From positions 1-11,839 of the forward strand of contig WTAK01000385.1 in NCBI GenBank assembly GCA_013139625.1: a DNA stretch of 11,839 bases. Direction: 5' to 3'. Both the position numbers and the translations under genes were made by a program. Source of the stretch: Candidatus Delongbacteria bacterium. Lineage in GTDB: Bacteria > UBA4055. The notes beneath the pieces are model-generated. The model had not been told where the DNA came from, made no database searches, and saw only the letters and a program-made list of their open reading frames with translations. Positions 5,299 through 11,839 of this stretch are shown here, piece by piece. Position 1 is the stretch's first letter, and each line of letters starts with the position of its first letter.

Positions 5299-7923
5299 CT
5301 ACCGCAAATAATTCATCTTATGTGTTTGTACTTGATCCCCGGCTACGACTCTGCAAATATAAACACCTGATGCAATATTAAACTTACCAGCATCGAAAGA
5401 TATCTTATTACTTCCTTTTCGTAGCATACCATCATATACTGTCCCGATCTCTCTACCTGAGGCATTATAAATCTTTACAATACCTTGTTCCTGATTTTTC
5501 ATAGTAATGTTTATAACAGTCTCATTATTAAATGGATTCGGATAATTTGTCAAAGCCATATCGTTTACAATATTTCCTTCAGGATTTTCAATACCTGAGA
5601 ATTCACTTAAAGGAATTTTGTAGGCAGATCGTCCATAAGTTGCAGCAAAAACAAGATTATCTAAATAATGAATTTTAATTTTATAAACAGGGGAGTTTGG
5701 CAAACCTAAACCTCCGGCTTTCCAAGTACCTCCTGCATCATTCGTATAATACAAGCCGATATCCGTACCTACAAATATCATATTCGGATCGTTTTTATTG
5801 ATCTCAATAGTATTGATCGGTAAAAGTGGAAGATTACTTGTAATATCAGTCCATGTAACACCATAATCTTCTGTCTTGTAAACATATCTCAGTTCTTCAT
5901 CCCACCTAAGACCTGAATAAGAAACAAATGCTCTACCCGGATTATCCCAATCAACAACAATACCTGTTACCCATCTATTTGGCAGATCAGCAGAAATCTT
6001 TGTCCAGGGATATCCTCCACTTTGTGTGACCCATACATTTCCATGAGAAGTACCCGCATAAATGACATCTGTATCTGAAGGTGCAGGTGCAATTGAGTAG
6101 ATATTACCAATTCCATCTGTGAGATCGGCACTTATCATGTTCCATGTAAAATCATAGTCTGCATTCTGAGCCTGATTGGACACATAAACGAACTGAGCTC
6201 CACAATAAATTAGTCTCGGATCGTTAGGATGAAATATCATTGGAGTATTCCAGTCAAATCTAGGTTCAACAGACCCTGGAAACAATCCATCTAAACCTTC
6301 ATAGATCATCCAGAAAGAATTCCCGTCATCAATACTTTTACACATATATCCCCATTGAGCTTCTGCGTAAATAACTGAGGAATTTCCAGGATTGATAAGA
6401 GCTCTAAAACCATCTCCACCTAGAATATGCTCCCAGTCATCTAAATTACCGGTTCTTGTAAAATTCGTACCATTATCCTGAGTTCCACCGATCATTCTTC
6501 TTGAGTCATTATCATCAACATCAAATCCGTAAAACTGGCTTATGGGCAGATCAATTTCTGTATAAGTTGTTCCCTGATCAGTACTTGTGATCAAACCACC
6601 ATCATTTCCATTCATCCAGAAACTCTCTGTCGGACTTATTGCCATTGCATGATGATCAACATGGGGACCTGTACCTGCATAATATTCATCATAACCACCA
6701 AGGTTTGACCAAGTAGTACCTCCATCAGTAGTCATATGATAAGACACTCCAAGTATATAAGCTACATCATCATCTTTTGGATCAATTTCGATCTTTGAAA
6801 AGTACCACCCGAATGAACTATAGCTATCTGCAAGAGAAGCATCGTTTATGCTTGTCCAAGAATCTCCACCATCAATAGTTTTCCAGACTCCACCGAATTT
6901 ACTTCCTGCACCGGCATAATAATCCGCCATGACTGCGTATAAAATATTGGAATTGTTTTGCCCTATTGCTAAACCTATTCTACCTACGTAGTCACCTTCA
7001 GGAAAACCATTTGTAAGCTTAACCCAGTCAGTTCCACCATTAATGGATTTATATATTCCCGAAGTTACTCCTCCTGAAATTCTATCATTCAAAGGTCTTT
7101 CTCGTTCCCACATTGATGCATAAATTATATTAGAATTATTCGGGTCGATCACAAGATCATTTGCCGCCGTAATATCTGAGACATAAAGAACCTTATCCCA
7201 TGAACTACCACCATCAATAGATTTATAAACTCCTCTTTCCTCATTGGCAGAATATACTTTCCCTGTAGCACAGGCATAAATTACATTTGAATTATTCGGA
7301 TCGATCCTTACTCTGGAAATATAATAACTGCTATCAAGGCCGACATGCTCCCAGGTTACTCCACCATCAATGGTCTTATACATTCCGTTGCCGTAAAAAC
7401 TAAAACTACTTGCTGAGGCTTCACCTGTACCTACATAAACTATATCTGAATTTGAAGGATCTATTGCGAGCGAACCAATTGTTAAGACAGGTTGATCATC
7501 GAAAACAGGTGTCCAAGTTTTCCCTTTATCTATTGTTTTATAGACTCCACCCGATGCTGATGCCGCCCAGATAATATCCTCATTACTTGGATCTATTGCT
7601 ATATCAGAGATTCTTCCACCAACATTAGTAGGACCAACGAGCTCCCATTGTTTAGGATTTTTCTCTTTTAAAAGTTCCTGTTTAAGCACATTTGCCTGCT
7701 CAAGTCCTCTTTGATATGCCTTTATATCAATATCTTTGTGGGGGTATGCTCTCATTTCCCAGTAATTTGCATTGGGATTAGCCTTTGGACCACCTAAGCG
7801 ATGTTTCGCGGTCTTTTTAAAAATAGCTTCTTCAGGTTTGGATATTTTATTATTTGAATAAAAGATCAGGAGAATCACAGCTGATAGAATTAGAGCCGTT
7901 AAAAACAACATTTTCTTTTTCAT
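5299..7923 (-). CDS. Secreted Asp-box (VPS10/sortilin-like) beta-propeller with T9SS sorting domain
   Basis: This 874-residue protein is predicted to be exported and then carried across the outer membrane by the type IX system. Residues 1-22 are a Lys-led hydrophobic signal. A pro-region of about 65 residues contains YWEMRAYPHKDI (54-65). The propeller opens with WELVGPTNVGGRI (93-105) and carries many Asp-box motifs, S/T-x-D-x-G-x-T-W-like, near 131-137, 185-191, 236-242, 294-300, 350-356, 399-405, 448-454, 531-537, 685-691 and 728-734, interleaved with IDPSNxxIIYA repeats. GGTQDNGTNF (479-488) is typical of this group. Residues 786-874 are a type A sorting domain: YPNPFNNET (794-802), VKIYNASGREI (816-826), SGVYICRV (852-859). 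I see no glycosidase catalytic signature, so binding to surfaces, glycans or proteins is as likely as hydrolysis. AAGGAGAG lies upstream of the start. It follows the dehydrogenase gene by 50 bases. Confidence 0.9.
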   Translation of the reverse strand: MKKKMLFLTALILSAVILLIFYSNNKISKPEEAIFKKTAKHRLGGPKANPNANYWEMRAYPHKDIDIKAYQRGLEQANVLKQELLKEKNPKQWELVGPTNVGGRISDIAIDPSNEDIIWAASASGGVYKTIDKGKTWTPVFDDQPVLTIGSLAIDPSNSDIVYVGTGEASASSFSFYGNGMYKTIDGGVTWEHVGLDSSYYISRVRIDPNNSNVIYACATGKVYSANEERGVYKSIDGGSSWDKVLYVSDITAANDLVIDPNNSNIIYASMWERERPLNDRISGGVTSGIYKSINGGTDWVKLTNGFPEGDYVGRIGLAIGQNNSNILYAVMADYYAGAGSKFGGVWKTIDGGDSWTSINDASLADSYSSFGWYFSKIEIDPKDDDVAYILGVSYHMTTDGGTTWSNLGGYDEYYAGTGPHVDHHAMAISPTESFWMNGNDGGLITSTDQGTTYTEIDLPISQFYGFDVDDNDSRRMIGGTQDNGTNFTRTGNLDDWEHILGGDGFRALINPGNSSVIYAEAQWGYMCKSIDDGNSFWMIYEGLDGLFPGSVEPRFDWNTPMIFHPNDPRLIYCGAQFVYVSNQAQNADYDFTWNMISADLTDGIGNIYSIAPAPSDTDVIYAGTSHGNVWVTQSGGYPWTKISADLPNRWVTGIVVDWDNPGRAFVSYSGLRWDEELRYVYKTEDYGVTWTDITSNLPLLPINTIEINKNDPNMIFVGTDIGLYYTNDAGGTWKAGGLGLPNSPVYKIKIHYLDNLVFAATYGRSAYKIPLSEFSGIENPEGNIVNDMALTNYPNPFNNETVINITMKNQEQGIVKIYNASGREIGTVYDGMLRKGSNKISFDAGKFNIASGVYICRVVAGDQVQTHKMNYLR

Positions 7924-7973
7924 CTTAACATCTCTCCTTAAATTTTAATCATCTTCATATAATACCATTCCAT

Positions 7974-8957
7974 TTATTTTGCCAACTGTTTATCGATTTC
8001 CGAAATAACCATTTCTGCTGTAACTAAAGCTCTAAGCCCATCTTTTCCGGTAACTTTAACGGGAGCACCATTCAATACTGAATTCACAAAATCTCTGTTC
8101 TCTTCAAGAAGTGCATTGATCTGTCCTTCCTCGTTCTTGATATACATGATCTTCTTATCTTTGGATTCAATATTTGCAATAGCCATTCCTTTAGCAGAAG
8201 TATCATTTCCATCTGCCATAAAGAAAACATCTGCCGCACCCCTATCAAGATCTAGTGAGATATACATTTCTTTTTGGAATATTCTAAATTTTCTCATCTT
8301 TTTGATTGATATTCTTGAAGCCGTAAGATTTGCAACTGCTCCGTTAGCGAACTTGATCCTAACATTTGCGATATCCGGAGTTTCAGTCAAAACTGTAACT
8401 CCTGCGGCATCAACTTGTACAACATCAGCACTGATCAAACTTAATATCAGGTCAATGTCATGTATCATCAGGTCATGAACTACTGAAACGTCTGAACCTC
8501 TGGGGTTGAAAGATGCTAATCTATGAGCTTCGATGAACATTGGATCTACATTCATATCTTCTATCTGGAAAAATGCAGGATTATATCTTTCGATATGTCC
8601 TACTTGAATTATTAATCCTTTTTCTTCAGCTAATGCAACTATCTCTTCAGCTTGTGGAACCGTAGCAGTAATCGGTTTTTCAATGAAAATACTCTTATTT
8701 GCATTCAAACATTGCATTGCAACTTCATAGTGTGATTGAGTTGCTGATGCGATTATAACTGCATCTACCATTGAAAGTAGATCATCAATACTATGAAACT
8801 GCTTACAGCTGAACTCTTCAGACACTTTTTTACTTTGGTCAGGGTTTAGATCGTAAACTCCTTGTAATTCTGAGATATCTTCTAACATTGTGTGCATCTT
8901 TGTGTGAAATTTTCCTAGATGTCCACAACCTATAACACCGACTTTTAATTTGCTCAT
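7974..8957 (-). CDS. Gfo/Idh/MocA oxidoreductase, GnnA-like sugar-nucleotide dehydrogenase
   Basis: This is a 327-residue NAD(P)-dependent dehydrogenase of normal family length. The Rossmann motif GCGHLG is at 10-15, the EKP catalytic/cofactor motif at 93-95, and the second-domain block SVVHDLMIHDIDLIL (158-172) holds the likely catalytic His/Asp region. GHIERYNPAF (120-129) is a signature I associate with the subgroup that includes UDP-GlcNAc 3-dehydrogenase (GnnA), which makes the 3-oxo sugar for a 3-amino-sugar used in lipid A. No aminotransferase (GnnB) or Lpx gene is in the window, so the exact substrate is inferred. A plausible AGGAAA ribosome site precedes the ATG. The 35 bases between it and the upstream terminator leave little room for a separate promoter, so some read-through is likely. 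Confidence 0.85.
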   Translation of the reverse strand: MSKLKVGVIGCGHLGKFHTKMHTMLEDISELQGVYDLNPDQSKKVSEEFSCKQFHSIDDLLSMVDAVIIASATQSHYEVAMQCLNANKSIFIEKPITATVPQAEEIVALAEEKGLIIQVGHIERYNPAFFQIEDMNVDPMFIEAHRLASFNPRGSDVSVVHDLMIHDIDLILSLISADVVQVDAAGVTVLTETPDIANVRIKFANGAVANLTASRISIKKMRKFRIFQKEMYISLDLDRGAADVFFMADGNDTSAKGMAIANIESKDKKIMYIKNEEGQINALLEENRDFVNSVLNGAPVKVTGKDGLRALVTAEMVISEIDKQLAK

Positions 8958-8984
8958 AAAATATTTCCTGTATAAATGTTATTA

Positions 8985-9017
8985 AAATTAAAAAGGAGTA
9001 CAAATATTGCACTCCTT
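8985..9017 (-). terminator. Intrinsic terminator after the outer-membrane barrel gene
   Basis: On the minus strand AAGGAGT (9011-9017) pairs with ACTCCTT (8993-8999) across an 11-base loop, and the descending arm runs into T residues (8990-8994, then a further T-rich stretch). It starts 15 bases after the barrel gene's stop. It probably ends or attenuates the 11839-9032 transcript before the dehydrogenase gene. Confidence 0.75.
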
Positions 9018-9031
9018 ACAAAAATAAAATT

Positions 9032-10390
9032 CTACCAATAGAATTTCTGTCCGATTGCAAGCCCTAATCCTTTGGAACTTGCTCCATACCAATACTTATT
9101 TTCAACTCCTAAGTCGAAAGAATAGTGGCTGAACGCCAGACTGAAACCAAATGCAGAAGAATACAATGCATCTCCACCTCCGGTTATACCGGCTCTGAAA
9201 ATAAACCAATCTGCATTTTTATGATTCCATTGAATACCTGTAGAGAACTTTGGCATTGTAGTTGAAAGCAATTCATTCTTGAATCCTTGTACATAAGAAT
9301 TTGTCCAGTACAATATTTGCTTCCCTGGATGAAATTCCCAAGTAAAATCCAATCTTAACTCAGGCGGAAGAACTGTGAAGAACTTTCTTGTCTCTGAGAC
9401 ATCCTTAAGTGTGTACATTGAGTCAACATCCAGTTCAAGCTCGTTTAATTCTGTTAAAAGAATACCGTTCAGCTGGTAATCATATTTATATGTCTTGTTG
9501 TTCTTATACCAGCTGATTCCCGCCAATGCATTGGTTACACTCAATCCTATACTCATTTTTTTATTTATCTTTGCTGCGACTCCAAGGTCAATCCCAAGTC
9601 CCTGACCGCCTTCAGATGTTAAAAGGTCAAATGAACCTTTTAGAGTTGTTGCATTTGAATCAGGTGAGTCCGGACCAGTTATATCGTCAGTATCAAGATA
9701 ACCATCAACATTGTCCATTTTAAAATAAGCTGCAGTAATTTTATCATCACTGTCTTTGTCGAGATCATCCATTTCTGCAGTTGGTATAGCATAAATGTAT
9801 CTTATAGTTGCACCTACAGAGAATTCCCTGAAGATCTCTTTTACACCGTCTAACTTTACCTGCTCCGCAAAACTATAGCCCAATGATACTGTATTCATCA
9901 CTTCCGCATCAAATTCATTGAAGTTGTATTCCTCATCAAGCTCATTACCACCTAACATAAGATCGAGTAATGCCTCCGGAAAAGAAATATCCTGTATAGA
10001 TTGTAAATTAAGTGTATAAGCTTTTCTTGGAACACTGAAACCTATCAGGTCGATATTAATATTGTTCTGCATTCTCCATTTATCATCAAGTTGGTCAAGT
10101 ATATTTTTTCTATCACTTATCGACCATTCATTATCACCATCTTCTGCTATGTAATCATCGTAAACATTTCTTGAAAAAGAATTTTCTGCTAAAATACTTA
10201 CAGGGAAAAAGTTTATTGATCCTTTGTAATTATCAGAAAAACCCAAAGTTGCAGGATTGTATCTGACCGCATCAATTCCTTTAAGTAATAACGCGTTACT
10301 GTAAGAAGATCCCATTGCTGTAGGATTATTTAGACCTGCATTCAGACTTAAAATTACTGTTAGGCTTAAAATAATAAATAATTTTTTCAT
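9032..10390 (-). CDS. DUF5723-like outer-membrane beta-barrel protein
   Basis: I place the start at 10390, giving 452 residues that begin MKKLFIILSL. An in-frame ATG at 10411 would add MAEGMSN, but that start overlaps the previous gene, while GGAGGGG is well spaced only for 10390. Residues 1-18 are a signal peptide, cut near LNA/GLNNP. The mature start reads NPTAMGSSYSNALLLKGIDAVRYNPATLGF, the conserved 'GxxAvryNPA' entry of FadL/PorV-like and DUF5723 barrels. SINFFPV, NSFS and SDRKNILDQL (58-101) and GLGIDLGVAAKINKKMSIGLSVTNALAGISW (264-294) also fit DUF5723. The end is IGQKFYW, with the terminal aromatic residue usual for barrel assembly. An Asp-rich stretch at 208-247 is probably a surface loop. 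It is translationally coupled to the upstream acidic protein, which suggests the two act together at the outer membrane. Function is unknown. Confidence 0.8.
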   Translation of the reverse strand: MKKLFIILSLTVILSLNAGLNNPTAMGSSYSNALLLKGIDAVRYNPATLGFSDNYKGSINFFPVSILAENSFSRNVYDDYIAEDGDNEWSISDRKNILDQLDDKWRMQNNINIDLIGFSVPRKAYTLNLQSIQDISFPEALLDLMLGGNELDEEYNFNEFDAEVMNTVSLGYSFAEQVKLDGVKEIFREFSVGATIRYIYAIPTAEMDDLDKDSDDKITAAYFKMDNVDGYLDTDDITGPDSPDSNATTLKGSFDLLTSEGGQGLGIDLGVAAKINKKMSIGLSVTNALAGISWYKNNKTYKYDYQLNGILLTELNELELDVDSMYTLKDVSETRKFFTVLPPELRLDFTWEFHPGKQILYWTNSYVQGFKNELLSTTMPKFSTGIQWNHKNADWFIFRAGITGGGDALYSSAFGFSLAFSHYSFDLGVENKYWYGASSKGLGLAIGQKFYW

Positions 10391-10408
10391 ATTACTCATC
10401 CCCTCCGC
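10391..10408 (-). promoter_or_regulatory. Ribosome site and stop-start coupling for the barrel gene
   Basis: Read on the minus strand, GGAGGGG is followed by GATGAGTAATATG. The upstream frame stops at TAA (10392-10394), one base before the barrel's ATG (10388-10390). The ribosome site lies inside the last codons (GGGDE) of the upstream gene. This arrangement favours re-initiation by the same ribosome and decides the start. Confidence 0.7.
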
Positions 10409-11839
10409 CAATAACTATATTAAATTCACCACTAATCTTTGTCTGTACCTCGATAAAGCCAGTATCACTAAGATATATCTGTCCTCCAGGACTTTCAGGC
10501 TTAATGACGATCACTTCCTGCATATAAGTTTTTTTCTCGATCATCATATTTATCGCATCTTCTCCCAGTATAATACCTTCCGAATCCGCATTTAAACCTG
10601 TATTGATGTCTGTTAACAAGTATCCATCTGGAAATTCATCTGGATTGGAAGTTATATCCATATTTATAAGTTGAACAATATTCCCTGCTAATACCATAAC
10701 TGAATCTGCATCATATATAAAATCATCAGCTAGATTTATAGTGAAATTAATATGAGCATTATTGTCAGATGGATCAGGTGGGTTGTTTATAAATGAATTA
10801 ATCTTTAAACTAAGAACTTCAGATCCCTCATTAAGCCCAAGTGAGTCCATTTCATGAACTTCTAATTCTTTAACAAGTTCATCAGTTATAGTTATCTCTA
10901 ATGGCGTACCAATTTGTAAATCAAGATGGAGTTTATCAGTATATTTTAATATCCCATCAAATGTCATGGTCGCATTCATCATGTACTCAATCGTATCAGG
11001 TCTATAATCTATTAGATCAGCAAAAGTGCTACCTCCAGTAATTTCTTCTAGATCTAAAATTCCATTGTTAAAATCGTATAAAATAGTATCTCTTAAGTTG
11101 ACCCAGCCGTCAGGATCGTATATCCCACCTTTAACTCCTATCATTCTAAAATTCTCTAAAATGATAACATCCATTACAAGATCTTCTCTTGAGAAACTAG
11201 CCTTAGCTTTTAGATTTAACATATTAAACCCAACACCGTTCCAATCATTCCAGTCAAGATCTTCTGTAAATCCACTAGTTGACTCGGAAATTTCAATTGT
11301 TTCATTTTCAACTAGTCCATCTATCTCATAAAATGGAACATAATCCTGACCTGGATCAGTACTTTCAATTTCAAAATAAAAACTAATACTATCATTTTGC
11401 GTAAGAAGAACATACGGGAAATCGATAGAAGAACTATCAGCCCGACCCCATGAATTGTGAGTTACTGTTGCAGATTGATCTTCATAATTTACAGTAAACC
11501 TACAACTATCCAAAACTAAAGAATCAACAATGTTAGGAATAAATCCTGAATTAGATGGTATCTTAAGTATATCCACATCAACTAAAACATTTTCACCTTG
11601 ACGCAAATCATAGAAATTATCTACCTGTCCATCAATTTCAACATACAGATCTGTTTCATTTCTAGAATCTACTGAAAATTTAAAATCCTTTAAAATTATG
11701 GACCTTAGTTTTATATTACCATATTCGGATACATCTCCTCGGGAATATGTGTCAGTTTGACTGTCTACCTGAGCATTGAAATTAGCAAATGCTCTATGGA
11801 ACTTACTGTCATCAACAATAACATTAAAATACAAATTTT
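10392..11839 (-). CDS. Acidic beta-rich secreted protein, unknown function, 5' end outside the window
   Basis: About 480 residues are visible and the frame remains open at the window edge. The TTG at 11832-11834 has no ribosome site in view and is probably an internal Leu codon, so the gene is partial. The protein is strongly acidic, rich in Asp, Asn and Ser, with alternating hydrophobic strands, no Cys cluster and no membrane segment in the visible part. Three segments look alike: SIILKDFKFSVDSRNETDLYV, DSLVLDSCRFTVNYED and DVIILENFRMIGVKGG. They may mark repeated beta-sandwich units. The block INLADDFIYDADSVMVLAGNIVQL near residues 370-390 gives another strand-rich unit. I do not recognise a named family. 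Stop-start coupling to the downstream barrel suggests a periplasmic or surface partner of that barrel, which is inference only. Confidence 0.75.
   Translation of the reverse strand, partial: NLYFNVIVDDSKFHRAFANFNAQVDSQTDTYSRGDVSEYGNIKLRSIILKDFKFSVDSRNETDLYVEIDGQVDNFYDLRQGENVLVDVDILKIPSNSGFIPNIVDSLVLDSCRFTVNYEDQSATVTHNSWGRADSSSIDFPYVLLTQNDSISFYFEIESTDPGQDYVPFYEIDGLVENETIEISESTSGFTEDLDWNDWNGVGFNMLNLKAKASFSREDLVMDVIILENFRMIGVKGGIYDPDGWVNLRDTILYDFNNGILDLEEITGGSTFADLIDYRPDTIEYMMNATMTFDGILKYTDKLHLDLQIGTPLEITITDELVKELEVHEMDSLGLNEGSEVLSLKINSFINNPPDPSDNNAHINFTINLADDFIYDADSVMVLAGNIVQLINMDITSNPDEFPDGYLLTDINTGLNADSEGIILGEDAINMMIEKKTYMQEVIVIKPESPGGQIYLSDTGFIEVQTKISGEFNIVIGGGDE

Noticed and set aside
5199..5381. 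Plus-strand open frame of 60 codons
   Set aside because: It covers the intergenic hairpin D and the antisense of the sorting domain, with no protein-like features.
10391..10411. Upstream ATG at 10411 for the barrel gene
   Set aside because: It would put MAEGMSN before a perfect signal peptide, overlap the preceding gene and lack a spaced ribosome site; 10390 fits on all three counts.
11832..11834. TTG as the start of the acidic protein
   Set aside because: The frame is open to the window edge and no signal peptide follows the TTG, so it is more likely an internal Leu codon of a truncated gene.

Overview
The window looks like a chromosomal segment of an AT-rich, diderm bacterium of the Fibrobacterota-Chlorobiota-Bacteroidota (FCB) group. 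Three things point there. The 874-residue propeller protein ends in a type IX secretion (T9SS) type A sorting domain with the YPNPFN motif. The secreted lipoprotein and the DUF5723-like barrel resemble families I associate with FCB bacteria. There is also a Gfo/Idh/MocA oxidoreductase with the GHIERYNPA signature seen in lipid A-type amino-sugar enzymes. I cannot name the genus; an uncultured lineage (Delongbacteria-, Cloacimonadota- or Ignavibacteria-like) is plausible. No phage, plasmid, IS, tRNA, rRNA or CRISPR feature is visible.

Layout. One plus-strand gene, a lipoprotein at 178-954, converges on a run of minus-strand genes. In their direction of transcription (right to left) these are: a 5'-incomplete acidic secreted protein (10392-11839); a DUF5723-like outer-membrane barrel (9032-10390) translationally coupled to it and followed by a clear intrinsic terminator; a GnnA-like dehydrogenase (7974-8957); the large Asp-box propeller/T9SS protein (5299-7923); a short AlbA_2 (Schlafen-type) protein that looks 3'-truncated (4794-5198) and ends in two hairpins, the second a strong terminator; and a two-gene unit of a GIY-YIG/DUF4357 nuclease (3777-4625) and, 9 bases later, a 924-residue membrane receptor (993-3767).

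The most interesting item is that last pair. The receptor has an N-terminal cytoplasmic domain resembling DUF6915, a periplasmic Cache sensor between two membrane helices, a PAS, a CBS and a GlnD-type nucleotidyltransferase (DUF294) with its motif intact. It therefore looks like a one-protein signalling route from periplasmic ligand to nucleotidyl transfer, co-transcribed with a nuclease. The target of either protein is unknown.

The second theme is a set of four short hairpins, all on the minus strand and all headed by GTAG, at 972-996, 4728-4753, 4764-4789 and 5252-5276. This is the layout of REP elements mobilised by REP-associated tyrosine transposases. Two genes take their TAG stop codon from the GTAG foot of such an element or of a GTAGGG repeat beside it, and one hairpin has become a terminator by lying next to a T tract.
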